Source: Pseudoprimorskyibacter sp. (GTDB lineage: Bacteria > Pseudomonadota > Alphaproteobacteria > Rhodobacterales > Rhodobacteraceae). From it: DNA of 64,000 nt. This document shows positions 46,629 to 55,674 of the stretch, in pieces. Within the stretch, counting starts at the first letter, position 1. Each line of letters opens with the position of its first letter. The notes under the pieces were generated by a model. It worked only from the letters and a program-made list of their open reading frames with translations. It did not search any database and was not told where the DNA came from. A program made the translations under genes and the position numbers. The stretch covers positions 18,124 to 82,123 of the forward strand of contig JAQXDR010000129.1 of the NCBI GenBank assembly GCA_029251265.1. Reading direction: 5' to 3'.

Positions 46629-47099
46629 ATGGAAAAGTTTCCCATGACCCGTGCGGGACACACCGCGTTGGAAACAGAATTAAAAACGCTCAAATCAATT
46701 GAGCGGCCAGCCGTTATTCAGGCTATTGCCGAGGCAAGAGAACTCGGAGACCTCAAAGAGAATGCCGAATATCACTCGGCACGTGAAAAACAGGGCTTCA
46801 TCGAAGGACGAATCAAGGAACTTGAGGGCGTCTTGGGCCTCGCAGAGGTGATTGATCCAACCACCCTGTCTGGCACCATCAAGTTTGGAGCGAAGGTCGA
46901 ATTGGTCGACGAAGACACTGACGAAGAAAAAACATGGCAAATTGTCGGTGAACACGAGGCCAATATCGAAGCTGGGCTGCTGAATGTGAAATCACCCCTA
47001 GCACGCGCGCTGATAGGCAAAGACGAAGGTGACAGCGTCGAGGTACGCACGCCCGGTGGTTTGCGCAGCTATGAGGTGCTGAGCATCGCCTATAAATAG
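46629..47099 (+). CDS. greA: Transcription elongation factor GreA
   Basis: Rescues backtracked RNA polymerase by stimulating transcript cleavage. The 156-residue protein has the N-terminal coiled coil with the acidic tip [23 protein letters not shown] (acidic pair at Asp/Glu) and the C-terminal FKBP-like domain ending [20 protein letters not shown] 46629 gives the family start [10 protein letters not shown]; a longer frame upstream to 46335 is not conserved. AGGAG lies 11 bases before the ATG. Confidence 0.96.
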   Translation: MEKFPMTRAGHTALETELKTLKSIERPAVIQAIAEARELGDLKENAEYHSAREKQGFIEGRIKELEGVLGLAEVIDPTTLSGTIKFGAKVELVDEDTDEEKTWQIVGEHEANIEAGLLNVKSPLARALIGKDEGDSVEVRTPGGLRSYEVLSIAYK

Positions 47100-47107
47100 G
47101 GTCGCAG

Positions 47108-48052
47108 ATGACTGAACCAGGCGCCATAGAAAACACTCCCGAAGAGGCAGGTTCAGCTTGGCTTTGGGGATTGTTTTTAAGTGCGATTTGGATTGTGGCA
47201 ACTGGCGGGCTTGCTGCCTATGTCGGCTTTGATGCGCGCGGATTGGCCATTTTGTTGGTGGCGGTTCTGGTGTCCATTCCGGTCGGACTGATTTGGACGA
47301 TTGTTATTGCCCTGCGGCTTGCGCGGGTTGCGCGCGAGGATCGTCGCCAAGTGCGCATCGCTCTTGATATGGTTGCGGCACAAAACGCAAGTGATGGCAC
47401 TGAAGAGGCGTTAAAGCTGTTGCAGCGGCGGCAAATAGAAATCGCCAGTATCGTGAAAAGGGTTGAAAGCGCTGTGTCGATACTGACGTCATCCCGCGTG
47501 ACCCAAGCGGCCTTGGGTGATCCGGCGGTAGAATCTAGCGCACAGGGCGCATTGGCCCTCGAGACACCAGAGGCCGAAGAAGAGCTTGATCTGGGGGATA
47601 TGATTCGCGCATTGAACTTTCCCGTTACCGCCGAGGATGAAGAAGGTTTTACCGCGTTGCGCAAGGCGCTGCGGCACCGGGCCACGGGGCAGCTTGTGCA
47701 GGCGGCTCAGGATATACTGACGCTCTTTAGCCAAGAACACATTTATATGGACGATCTTAGCCCTGATCTGGCAAGACCAGAGGTTTGGCGACGCTTTGCA
47801 CGGGGGGATCGCGGACGTGCTGTGGCACCGCTTGGTGGAATACGTGATCGAAGTGCTTTGGCAAAGACTTCGGCGAGGATGAAACAAGACACCATCTTTC
47901 GCGATGCCTCTCATCATTTTCTGCGTGTTTTTGATAGAACATTTTCCGATTTTGAATCTCGTGCCGACGACGCGGCGATCACAGCGTTTGCCGGGACGCG
48001 CACTTCGCGGGCGTTCATGCTTTTGGGGCGGGTTGCAGGAACATTCGACTGA
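47108..48052 (+). CDS. Uncharacterised two-helix membrane protein
   Basis: A 314-residue protein with two N-terminal membrane helices (about residues 17-38 and 44-70), a basic connecting face (ALRLARVAREDRRQVRIALD) and a cytoplasmic, partly coiled helical domain to the end. I do not recognise a named family; similar proteins accompany greA in roseobacters as far as I recall. It starts 8 bases after greA, so the two are probably cotranscribed. Its stop lies inside the first of two direct repeats. Confidence 0.7.
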   Translation: MTEPGAIENTPEEAGSAWLWGLFLSAIWIVATGGLAAYVGFDARGLAILLVAVLVSIPVGLIWTIVIALRLARVAREDRRQVRIALDMVAAQNASDGTEEALKLLQRRQIEIASIVKRVESAVSILTSSRVTQAALGDPAVESSAQGALALETPEAEEELDLGDMIRALNFPVTAEDEEGFTALRKALRHRATGQLVQAAQDILTLFSQEHIYMDDLSPDLARPEVWRRFARGDRGRAVAPLGGIRDRSALAKTSARMKQDTIFRDASHHFLRVFDRTFSDFESRADDAAITAFAGTRTSRAFMLLGRVAGTFD

Positions 48053-48085
48053 CAAAATCCGTCGGGAAATTCTGACAAAATCTGT
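48049..48085 (+). promoter_or_regulatory. Direct repeat upstream of formaldehyde dehydrogenase gene
   Basis: CTGACAAAATCCGT (48049-48062) and CTGACAAAATCTGT (48072-48085) match at 13 of 14 bases with a 23-base period, about two helical turns. They lie 90-126 bases before the dehydrogenase ATG. The first copy overlaps the preceding stop codon. A palindrome follows at 48103-48118. Together they look like a regulator binding region; no regulator gene is adjacent. Confidence 0.45.
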
Positions 48086-48102
48086 TAAAAAAAAGATACA
48101 TG

Positions 48103-48118
48103 AACGCATCAATGCGTT
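48103..48118. promoter_or_regulatory. Palindromic operator-like site
   Basis: AACGCAT-CA-ATGCGTT is a perfect 7+7 palindrome with a 2-base centre, about 56 bases before the formaldehyde dehydrogenase ATG and 17 bases after the direct repeats. The position fits an operator or promoter-proximal activator site. Too short to be a terminator, and no T tract follows. Confidence 0.4.
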
Positions 48119-48174
48119 GCACGGCTTCGCAGATTGGAGCAACCTGATCCTTAGCACATTTGGGAGGAGAACCA

Positions 48175-49287
48175 ATGCGTACACGCGCCGCTGTGGCCCT
48201 AGAGGCCGGTAAACCGCTTGAAGTTATGGACGTCAATCTTGAGGGGCCGAAAGCGGGCGAGGTTTTGGTGGAAATTAAGGCCACCGGTATCTGTCACACG
48301 GATGAATTTACCCTGTCGGGTGCAGACCCCGAGGGTATGTTCCCCGCTATACTGGGTCATGAAGGTGCAGGCATCGTGTTAGAGGTCGGACCTGGGGTCA
48401 CGTCGCTCAAGCCGGGTGATCATGTGATTCCCTTGTACACGCCGGAATGCCGCCAATGCGACTACTGCCTGCATCCTAAAACAAACCTGTGTCAGGCAAT
48501 TCGAACAACACAAGGCCAAGGCGTGATGCCTGATGGAACCTCGCGGTTTTCGATGCTGGATGGGACACCGATTTTGCATTACATGGGGTGTTCCACGTTT
48601 GCCAATCACACAGTGTTGCCTGAAATAGCCCTGGCCAAAATCCGCCCTGACGCGCCCTTTGACAAGGTCTGCTATATCGGATGTGGTGTGACCACCGGCA
48701 TTGGCGCGGTTATCAATACGGCCAAAGTGGAAATTGGCAGCCGTGGAATAGTCTTTGGTCTGGGTGGCATTGGTCTGAATGTGATCCAGGGTCTGCGCCT
48801 TGCGGGTGCGGACCAGATTGTTGGTGTCGATTTGAACAATGACAAAAGACCGATGGCCGAACATTTTGGCATGACAGATTTCGTAAATCCGTCGGAAATT
48901 GACGGTGATCTTGTGGCACACCTCGTGGCGCTGACCAAGGGTGGGGCTGATTACACCTTTGACGCGACCGGAAACGTACAAGTCATGCGCGCCGCTTTGG
49001 AATCTGCCCACAAAGGCTGGGGCGAATCGATCGTGATTGGTGTCGCACCTGCGGGGGCTGAAATCTCGACCCGGCCGTTCCAGTTGGTCACCGGCCGTGT
49101 CTGGCGGGGGACCGCCTTTGGGGGCGCAAGTGGTCGAACGGATGTACCAAAGATTGTGGATTGGTACATGGATGGTAAGATCGAGATCGACCCGATGATT
49201 ACGCACACGTTATCTTTGGAAGACATCAACACAGGGTTTGATTTGATGCATTCGGGCGAATCGATCCGCTCGGTTGTCGTTTACTGA
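48175..49287 (+). CDS. S-(hydroxymethyl)glutathione dehydrogenase (class III ADH)
   Basis: Oxidises the glutathione adduct of formaldehyde, and reduces S-nitrosoglutathione. The 370-residue zinc enzyme has catalytic ligands in GICHTDEFT and GHEGAG, the four structural-zinc Cys in [15 protein letters not shown], and the NAD loop [15 protein letters not shown] 48175 follows GGGAGGAG; an in-frame ATG at 48160 is further from a ribosome site. It may detoxify formaldehyde formed from methylated compounds such as DMSP or glycine betaine. Confidence 0.95.
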   Translation: MRTRAAVALEAGKPLEVMDVNLEGPKAGEVLVEIKATGICHTDEFTLSGADPEGMFPAILGHEGAGIVLEVGPGVTSLKPGDHVIPLYTPECRQCDYCLHPKTNLCQAIRTTQGQGVMPDGTSRFSMLDGTPILHYMGCSTFANHTVLPEIALAKIRPDAPFDKVCYIGCGVTTGIGAVINTAKVEIGSRGIVFGLGGIGLNVIQGLRLAGADQIVGVDLNNDKRPMAEHFGMTDFVNPSEIDGDLVAHLVALTKGGADYTFDATGNVQVMRAALESAHKGWGESIVIGVAPAGAEISTRPFQLVTGRVWRGTAFGGASGRTDVPKIVDWYMDGKIEIDPMITHTLSLEDINTGFDLMHSGESIRSVVVY

Positions 49288-49356
49288 TTTTCCGGGCGCC
49301 AAGGTGACGTTTTGTGGCCTTGGCGCTCTGGGTATATTTTTTGAAAGCGTCTTTTT

Positions 49357-50619
49357 ATGAACAAGCCGTCCAATCGGCTGTCTGCTGACCAGACCCGCGG
49401 TTTGCGCACCGCAAAAGAGCTGGAACGCCACCTGCTTTGGCTGGACAGCTTCACCCCCGGTGCTTTGGCGGTTTTGGCCCTTGCGTCAGGTATCTACACG
49501 TATCTTGGTGTGTCCTCCATTCTCGAAGACAACGACACCACGGTGTTTGCGGCTGTGGCCTATTCGCTGGCGGTTTCGGTGGGTATCTTTGTGTTTTGGT
49601 CCTACATGTTGCGACTTTTGCCCGCCATGCGGACGGCGGGTGGGTATTTGTGGCTGACGCTTGCAATGATGTTGGGATGCACTGCGATTATCGCAATGTC
49701 CTCTTGGTTGAACGCGGCGGCGCTGGCGGGCTCGGCTGCCGTAGAAGAACATCTGGAAAATACCACCCGCCAATATCAGACCGAATTAGAGCAGGCATAT
49801 GAAATCGCGTTAAGCGGACAGGCATTGGAACAGGACGTCCGCCGCGCGCGCGAGGCTTTTGAAGCCCTTGCTCAGCAGGAAAGCCGTGGGGAATTGTCTG
49901 GCACTGCCGGCGAAGGCGCTGTCTTTCGCGTTCTAACCCAGAAAACTGAGGAATTGAGCAATCTGGAGGCCCAGATCCGTGGGCAGACCGAGCCGATACA
50001 GCAAGCTTATGATACGGGAAATGCCGTTATCAGCAGTATGCGAGGCCTTACGGTTGGGTCAGGATCGGTCGAGGACCGATCTTTACTGTTTTCCGAAGAA
50101 AGCTTGCGAATGGCCGGGGTAATCGCCAGCCTGAACCAATATTCGATCGCGCCGGTTGTGGCGCGCGCTGCGCGGGATTTGCCGGCATCGGTTGTATTGC
50201 CTGAACTGGATGGGCGCAGCACCAAGGTGCGCGCGGCACAATCGGCCACCATCACATCGGTTCTGGCAGCTTTGGATCAGCGGAGCAAATCCTTGGCTGA
50301 GGCCGCCCAAGAAGTTCTTGCCATGACGCCGCCACAGGAAACGGCCTACAACCCGATTTCAGCTGCAGATGCTGTTATCCGGTATGCAAGACACTTTGTG
50401 CCGTCCTGGGCCGGCGCAATCGCAATTGATCTGTTGCCGGGGGTTTTGGTGTTCATTCTCGCCGTGACACAGGCCGCGATACGGCGGGCACGTGACGGCA
50501 TGTCGGTTGAACAAACCCTGACTCTGGCTGAATTGCGCGCTGCTATGGATGCCATGCGCGAGGTCGAAGAAACACTGGATGACGCACGCCAGTCCCGATC
50601 TGGCAGTCCGGACACATGA
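49357..50619 (+). CDS. Membrane protein with large extracytoplasmic helical domain
   Basis: A 420-residue protein with three hydrophobic helices near the N-terminus (about 31-53, 64-87, 95-122), a helical, coiled-coil-prone segment of about 230 residues rich in Gln, Glu and Ala, and a fourth membrane helix at about 353-375 followed by a charged tail. I do not recognise a family. It overlaps the next gene, a ClpP-like protease, by 4 bases (ATGA), so the two proteins are probably made together. A scaffold or substrate-presenting role is speculation. Confidence 0.75.
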   Translation: MNKPSNRLSADQTRGLRTAKELERHLLWLDSFTPGALAVLALASGIYTYLGVSSILEDNDTTVFAAVAYSLAVSVGIFVFWSYMLRLLPAMRTAGGYLWLTLAMMLGCTAIIAMSSWLNAAALAGSAAVEEHLENTTRQYQTELEQAYEIALSGQALEQDVRRAREAFEALAQQESRGELSGTAGEGAVFRVLTQKTEELSNLEAQIRGQTEPIQQAYDTGNAVISSMRGLTVGSGSVEDRSLLFSEESLRMAGVIASLNQYSIAPVVARAARDLPASVVLPELDGRSTKVRAAQSATITSVLAALDQRSKSLAEAAQEVLAMTPPQETAYNPISAADAVIRYARHFVPSWAGAIAIDLLPGVLVFILAVTQAAIRRARDGMSVEQTLTLAELRAAMDAMREVEETLDDARQSRSGSPDT

Positions 50620-51407
50620 GCCAACCAGACGACGGTACGCTTCCTTCGGTGTCCAAGACAACTGGTACGGCGCGGATGATTTTTCTGGCCGTGGTGGCGC
50701 AGTTGGTTTTAGGTCTTGCGCTTTTGTTGCCGGACCTTGGGCCATGGTTGAACCAGACCGTTCGGACCAGCCCGTCTGCGCCGTCCGGTCCAGTATCGCC
50801 CGGGGATCAACGACGACGGTTCGCACCTTCGCAGGTGCAACAGCCTTTGGGTCCGTCCTCAGTGCCGCTCCCGGACCAACTGCCCGAACGCCTCGGGTTT
50901 CAAATCCGCACTATAGAAAACGAGGATATATTGGTCCTTTTGGGTGGTATCGCCGAGGGTGATGCCGAGCGTTTCGAGCGTTTTTTAAACAATGCCACCC
51001 CGTCACCGACCCGTGTGGTGCTGCATAGCCCCGGGGGACTGGTGATCGAGGCCCTGCGTATCGGCCAGTCAATTCGGGCGCGGGGACTAGAAACGGCTGT
51101 GCTCTCGGGGATGGGATGCTATTCATCTTGTCCCTACATTTTTGCGGGCGGCACGACGCGGCAACTGTCACGGCGCGGGGCCTTGGGAGTACACCAGCAT
51201 TATTATGATGCTCCGGGGTATATGCCGGTCTTTCTGGCAGTTGAGGGTATTCAGCAGGGCCAGTCTGAAACGATGTCGCATTTGGTCGATCTGGGGGTTG
51301 ATCCAAGCCTGATGATACCGGCGCTACGCACGCCTCCGGATCAGATATACATACTCCTTCCCGACGAAGCATTGGAGTTGGGCCTCGCGACAATGCTAAG
51401 CGAGTAA
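50616..51407 (+). CDS. Membrane-anchored ClpP-like serine protease
   Basis: A 263-residue protein with one N-terminal membrane helix (about 21-42), a Pro/Ser-rich linker and a ClpP/crotonase-fold domain. The protease landmarks are VVLHSPGGLVIEAL, MGCYSSCPYIFAGG with the probable nucleophile Ser, and LGVHQHYYDAPG with the probable His; this matches the COG3904 group of predicted periplasmic ClpP-like proteins. The third catalytic residue is less clear. Its start lies within the stop of the coiled-coil membrane protein gene. Confidence 0.82.
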   Translation: MSQPDDGTLPSVSKTTGTARMIFLAVVAQLVLGLALLLPDLGPWLNQTVRTSPSAPSGPVSPGDQRRRFAPSQVQQPLGPSSVPLPDQLPERLGFQIRTIENEDILVLLGGIAEGDAERFERFLNNATPSPTRVVLHSPGGLVIEALRIGQSIRARGLETAVLSGMGCYSSCPYIFAGGTTRQLSRRGALGVHQHYYDAPGYMPVFLAVEGIQQGQSETMSHLVDLGVDPSLMIPALRTPPDQIYILLPDEALELGLATMLSE

Positions 51408-51546
51408 ATGTCATCTTTGAAAATAAAAAGATGTAAAGCCGCTGAAATAGTACGGCAGACAAAGATCACAAAAGGTGATACATTCGAGGGATAAGATATG
51501 ACTGAGGCTCTGTGACTGGGTTTTTCAATCGAGAGGGCGACATTAT

Positions 51547-51618
51547 ATGATCAAGTTCACACATCACATGTCCACACTGTCTTCTTCAGGTGCGCTTGCC
51601 TATGGTCATTTCATGTGA
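51547..51618 (+). other. Short upstream frame overlapping the DMSP-lyase-like start
   Basis: An ATG at 51547, preceded by AGAGGG, opens a 23-codon frame that ends with TGA at 51616, just inside the downstream gene in a different frame. Such an arrangement can couple translation, and would help because the downstream ATG has only a weak ribosome site. It may equally be chance. Confidence 0.25.
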
Positions 51619-52309
51619 CCGCCCCGCGTTTCTGGCCGCACTGCTGGATGCACTTGCAGCCGCAAAAGAAGCTGAAGTGACACAATTTTCAGATGCATTG
51701 GAACAAATTGATCTCACTGCAGAAAAAAGGCCTAGAAAGCCGCTTTTGATCCATCCCGCGATGGATCATCTGGAGGCGCTGGTTGATCAGGCTTGGGACC
51801 CGCGATTTGCAGCAGCTGCCAAGGATCTGGACTGGTCACAAGTCTATAGCGGTGGTGGCATCGATCCGACACTGTCCGAAGGAATGCTGTCAGCACAATT
51901 TGCCGGCACCTATGGCCGGCATCCATCCATGTCGGTAGCAACCGGGCTATTTTTGTTGGCACCGGGGGTTCACTACCCTCTGCACACCCATGATGCATCC
52001 GAGATTTATCTGTGTGTCAGTGGACGCTTGCAGCTTTGTCATGGTATTGATGGTGCTCCTTTCGACATTCGCGAGGGTGAACTGTCGCTCACGCCGTCGG
52101 GGCGTGCTCATTCATTAACCACATACTCTGAACCCGTTCTTTTGGCTTACGTCTGGGTTGGGGATTTAATGGCATCCACGTGGTGGTGGGAACAGGACGA
52201 GACAGAAGGCTGGATGCGATCATCTTGGAAACGCATACCCGGTGAACCGTGGAAAAAAACGGGCACTGAGCCCCTGAGCGAAAGCCAGATCCGTGAGGCC
52301 AGTGTGTAG
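51602..52309 (+). CDS. DMSP-lyase-family cupin (DddL/DddQ-like)
   Basis: A 235-residue protein with a C-terminal cupin. The motif Y125-P-L-H128-T-H130-D-A-S-E134-I-Y136 and a later His170 line up with the residues I recall as metal ligands and catalytic Tyr in DddQ, and the LFLLAPGVHYP and LLAYVWVG stretches resemble DddL. These enzymes cleave dimethylsulfoniopropionate to DMS and acrylate. Length is nearer DddL (about 230) than DddQ (about 195). It stands alone, with no acrylate-use genes beside it. ATG 51602 has only a weak ribosome site; GTG 51590 is an alternative start. Confidence 0.75.
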   Translation: MVISCDRPAFLAALLDALAAAKEAEVTQFSDALEQIDLTAEKRPRKPLLIHPAMDHLEALVDQAWDPRFAAAAKDLDWSQVYSGGGIDPTLSEGMLSAQFAGTYGRHPSMSVATGLFLLAPGVHYPLHTHDASEIYLCVSGRLQLCHGIDGAPFDIREGELSLTPSGRAHSLTTYSEPVLLAYVWVGDLMASTWWWEQDETEGWMRSSWKRIPGEPWKKTGTEPLSESQIREASV

Positions 52310-52352
52310 ATATGTGAAAGATATCGGTGCGGATATATGACATTTGGTGGCC

Positions 52353-52377
52353 GTTGACAGAGGCTGTTTATGTCAAC
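52353..52377. terminator. Small inverted repeat between convergent genes
   Basis: GTTGACA (52353-52359) and TGTCAAC (52371-52377) form a perfect 7-base inverted repeat with an 11-base spacer, between the ends of the DMSP-lyase-like gene and cobC. It may act as a modest bidirectional terminator; no poly-T follows. Confidence 0.3.
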
Positions 52378-52421
52378 AAGAACACACCCTGTCAAAGCTT
52401 TGATGGCGATAGATTTTTGCT

Positions 52422-53387
52422 CTAGCGCAGAGCCGTCTCAAGCTGGTCCCATCTATCCTGCGCAGGCAGTCCTAATCGTATCCAAGTTGGTGCATATGGG
52501 AAAATCCGGGTCCAGATATGATTCTGGGCCAACTGGCTTTGACTGTCCCCTGCATGTGCAACCTGATAGGTGCGAAACAGACTGCATCCTCCGATCAGGG
52601 TCCATCCGGCTTGCGTTGCCAGCTGATCCAGTCGGCTGGCATCGCGTGTCAGTCGGGCCCGCGTTGCCCGCGCCCAAGCGTGATCGGCAAGTGCCTCTTG
52701 GCCAATGGAAATGGCGGGGCCGCTGACGGACCAGGGACCCGCCATTTCGCGCAAGCGGGCAGCATCCGGAGGGCCACAAAACACAAAACCCAGTCGCAGC
52801 CCGGCCAAACCATAGAATTTCCCAAACGAACGCAGAACGAGCAGTCCGGGACCTGCATGACGCACAACCGAAGCCTCAGGGGTGACATCGCCAAAGCTTT
52901 CGTCCACGACCAGACGCCCAACCTGTCCCCGTAGGTCAAGCAGGGCGTTGGGCGTGTGACATCTGCCATCGGGGTTGTTGGGATTGACCACAATGGCCAA
53001 CTCAGCGCCTGCAAGATCTTTCAACGTGCCAACCTCGGTCACTGTCCATCCTGCGGCAGTCAACGCGGCGGCATGTTCGTTGTAGGTGGGGGCCAGAACG
53101 CGGGCCTGTCCGGGTGTCGCCAAACGCGGGATCAGTTGAATGGCGGCTTGGGCTCCTGCCAGAGCAACTGGCTTGCAAGTACCGCCATATGTGTTCTGTG
53201 CCACGTTCACCAAACCGGCCACATCCGCAGCCGTCGGCAGGGTTGCCCAGGCACGGGGTGGAATCTGTGGAACTGGATAGGGTGTGGGGTTTATACCCGT
53301 CGATAAATCCAGCCAATCTTGTGATCCGCCACCATAGGTCTGCATGGCTCGGTCCAGATCCCCGCCGTGATCACGATCAGAGGTCAT
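52422..53387 (-). CDS. cobC: L-threonine-O-3-phosphate decarboxylase
   Basis: A 321-residue PLP enzyme of the aminotransferase fold that makes (R)-1-amino-2-propanol phosphate, the linker of the cobalamin nucleotide loop. Marks are LDLSTGINPTPYP, VVNPNNPDGR and the PLP Lys in RSFGKFYGLAGLRLGF. It overlaps cbiB by 4 bases. The naming follows Pseudomonas usage (Salmonella calls this CobD). Confidence 0.9.
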   Translation of the reverse strand: MTSDRDHGGDLDRAMQTYGGGSQDWLDLSTGINPTPYPVPQIPPRAWATLPTAADVAGLVNVAQNTYGGTCKPVALAGAQAAIQLIPRLATPGQARVLAPTYNEHAAALTAAGWTVTEVGTLKDLAGAELAIVVNPNNPDGRCHTPNALLDLRGQVGRLVVDESFGDVTPEASVVRHAGPGLLVLRSFGKFYGLAGLRLGFVFCGPPDAARLREMAGPWSVSGPAISIGQEALADHAWARATRARLTRDASRLDQLATQAGWTLIGGCSLFRTYQVAHAGDSQSQLAQNHIWTRIFPYAPTWIRLGLPAQDRWDQLETALR

Positions 53388-54313
53388 AGCAACGCCAGTC
53401 CCGTCAATATTAAAGCCACAAGTCCAATTGTTCGCCGATATACCCGCAGCGCATGATCCACGTCTTTGGGTTCAGGGTCGGACGCAGCCTCGTTCACCCA
53501 GGGCTCTTCAGATATTTCATTACCATAGACCCGTGGCCCCGACAGGCGTACCTCTATTGCGGCGGCCATGGCCGCTTCTGGCCATCCTGCATTGGGAGAT
53601 CGGTGCTTGTGCGCATCCGCGCGCATGATGCGCAAACCCTGGCGGGGACGGCGCGATACACAGACAAACAGAACACCTGTCAGTCTTGCAGGGACCAGAT
53701 TGACAAGATCATCCAGCCGTGCCGCCGCTTTGCCAAAGGCTTCGTATCGGGGCGTGCGATATCCTATCATACTGTCCATGGTGTTGATCGCTTTGTAGGC
53801 CACGATCCCGGGCAGGCCGGCCACAGCACCCCAGAACAGCGGCGCAATCACACCATCCGAGGTGTTCTCGGCAAGGCTTTCCACGGTGGCGCGACCGATG
53901 CCTGCTTGGTCGAGCCGGTTGGGATCGCGACCAACAATCATGGACACGGCGCGTCTTGCCCCCCCGAGATCGTGTGCTGCAAGCGGGCGGGCGACGTTAC
54001 GTACATGCGTATACATTGATCGTGCGGCCACCAGTGGCCATGCCAGAATACCTGCGATCATCCAACCGAAAGGTTCAGGCAACAGACTTTGCACTCCAAT
54101 CGCGGGTGCCGTTGCGATACTAACGACGAAGAGCACACAGAATGCGCCGCGCGTTCTGCGCAGGGGGCCGGGTGTGTTCAGCGTCTGATCCAACCTCGAA
54201 ACTATAGCGCCCAGCCATGTCACGGGATGGCCAACGCGGCGAAACAGCCACCCCGGCCATCCGATCAGGACGTCCAGCACAAGGGCAACCAACATCATCG
54301 CTGCAAAAGTCAT
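53384..54313 (-). CDS. cbiB: Adenosylcobinamide-phosphate synthase
   Basis: A 309-residue inner-membrane enzyme that joins adenosylcobyric acid to aminopropanol phosphate. It has several hydrophobic helices and the family stretches GHPVTWLGAIVSRLD, MIVGRDPNRLDQAGIGRATVESLAENTSDGVIAPLFW (split across two clauses of the family motif) and YKAINTMDSMIGYR. It overlaps both neighbours by 4 bases. It uses the product of the adjacent cobC. Confidence 0.94.
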   Translation of the reverse strand: MTFAAMMLVALVLDVLIGWPGWLFRRVGHPVTWLGAIVSRLDQTLNTPGPLRRTRGAFCVLFVVSIATAPAIGVQSLLPEPFGWMIAGILAWPLVAARSMYTHVRNVARPLAAHDLGGARRAVSMIVGRDPNRLDQAGIGRATVESLAENTSDGVIAPLFWGAVAGLPGIVAYKAINTMDSMIGYRTPRYEAFGKAAARLDDLVNLVPARLTGVLFVCVSRRPRQGLRIMRADAHKHRSPNAGWPEAAMAAAIEVRLSGPRVYGNEISEEPWVNEAASDPEPKDVDHALRVYRRTIGLVALILTGLALL

Positions 54314-55113
54314 GGACCGCCTGTGGCAAACTGTATGATTCCGGTCAAGCCTGCCTCTGTCATCGCGTCACGAATATGTGGGGGGACACCTCCGACCGGA
54401 TAGATCAATCCGCGCGCCGAACCGGTGTGCGCTCTTAGATATCCCAAAGCGCGGTTGTCTTGCGCCAAACCCGCAATGGGATCTGTCACAGGGCCACGGA
54501 GATCTGTCGTTGCCGATGCAGACGCTTGTGCCAAGACTGCGAGCCTTGCGGGTGTCATGGGGGCTGCCTGCCAGTCTGCCCAAAGCGGTGTGATATCCGG
54601 AAAATCCACGTCGTTTGCGTCAGTGAGCATGCCTGACCCGAAAAACCCCCCAACGACTTCGACCAATGGCAATGCGGGAAGCGTTGCAAGTATCCGACCC
54701 GCGCGAGGGGCCCATAGCAATTGATCCGGCGCAGGCCACATCAGCGGATCCGAGGCCCCTTCGGCCAGATGGCAAGCGCGGGCCAGCGCGTCTGGCGGCG
54801 TATCCGGTGCGAGGCATTTGGCCAGCGCAACCAGTGCAGCGGTCGAGGCCCCAGCACCCCCGCCAAGGGGCATCGAAGTCGACAGGCAAATTGTCCCGTC
54901 CGGAACAATTTCAAGACTTTTTACCAGCCTTAATGCCCGATCCATAGTCACCGCAGCAGCCCCCGTACCGGTCAGGTCAAAAGGTCCCGGGGTGGACAAG
55001 ACCGCCTGCATCCGCAGGACAGGACACGCGACTGTTACCAAACCGATGGGTCCCTGCGATCCCAGGCGACCCTGAATCCATTCCCCAAAATGGCCCAAGA
55101 CTGTGGTCGCCAT
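54310..55113 (-). CDS. bluE: L-threonine kinase, GHMP family
   Basis: A 267-residue GHMP kinase: the GEWIQG N-terminus and the phosphate loop MPLGGGAGASTAALVAL. In Rhodobacter capsulatus BluE phosphorylates L-threonine to feed CobC in aminopropanol-phosphate synthesis; this gene lies in the same context. Its start shares a base with the upstream phosphatase stop; a GTG one codon earlier (55116) is possible. Confidence 0.85.
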   Translation of the reverse strand: MATTVLGHFGEWIQGRLGSQGPIGLVTVACPVLRMQAVLSTPGPFDLTGTGAAAVTMDRALRLVKSLEIVPDGTICLSTSMPLGGGAGASTAALVALAKCLAPDTPPDALARACHLAEGASDPLMWPAPDQLLWAPRAGRILATLPALPLVEVVGGFFGSGMLTDANDVDFPDITPLWADWQAAPMTPARLAVLAQASASATTDLRGPVTDPIAGLAQDNRALGYLRAHTGSARGLIYPVGGVPPHIRDAMTEAGLTGIIQFATGGP

Positions 55114-55661
55114 CACCGTGGCATCCAGTTTGTGCGCCGTATGGACCAGCCATGGTCAGAGACACGCAAATGCGTGACTGATAATGGTGCCACCTCAAAA
55201 CTAAGTGCCGGGCCTACATTACCCAAGGCACAGGCCAAACCCGCCCGCACAGTACCGGCATGGGCGATAATTATAGCAGGCGCCAGCGCGCGCAGGGCTG
55301 GCTGTACTCGGTCACACATCTGGACAAAACTTTCACCCTGCGCAGGAACACGGGCTGCGAGGGTGTTCATGTCCATTGGACCAAGGTCAGGCAATTGATC
55401 AAAAGGGACGCCGTCTTCTGCGCCGAAATCCTGCTCCCAGAGCCGCGCATCCTGCGCAATAGTCCGCCCGGGCCAGATCGCCTGTGCTGTTTGTCGACAG
55501 CGTAGCGCCGGGCTTGTCACGATCGGCAGATCTGGCAGATATGCCCCCAGCGCCCCAGCGCCATCCAACGTCGCCACGGCAACATCACGCCGACCACATA
55601 GCGCCCCGCCATGATCGGCAGGCGCATGCCGGATCAGGATCAAATCTTTGACGACGGACAT
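55113..55661 (-). CDS. Histidine phosphatase, probable alpha-ribazole phosphatase
   Basis: A 182-residue phosphoglycerate-mutase-like phosphatase: LILIRHAPADHGG (phospho-His), TSPALRCRQTAQAI (Arg) and IIIAHAGTVRAGLAC (second His). In a B12 nucleotide-loop operon the expected role is removal of the 5'-phosphate from alpha-ribazole phosphate or adenosylcobalamin phosphate. ATG 55661 follows GAAAGGG; an in-frame ATG at 55676 has no such site. Confidence 0.82.
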   Translation of the reverse strand: MSVVKDLILIRHAPADHGGALCGRRDVAVATLDGAGALGAYLPDLPIVTSPALRCRQTAQAIWPGRTIAQDARLWEQDFGAEDGVPFDQLPDLGPMDMNTLAARVPAQGESFVQMCDRVQPALRALAPAIIIAHAGTVRAGLACALGNVGPALSFEVAPLSVTHLRVSDHGWSIRRTNWMPR

Positions 55662-55674
55662 GGCCACCCTTTCC

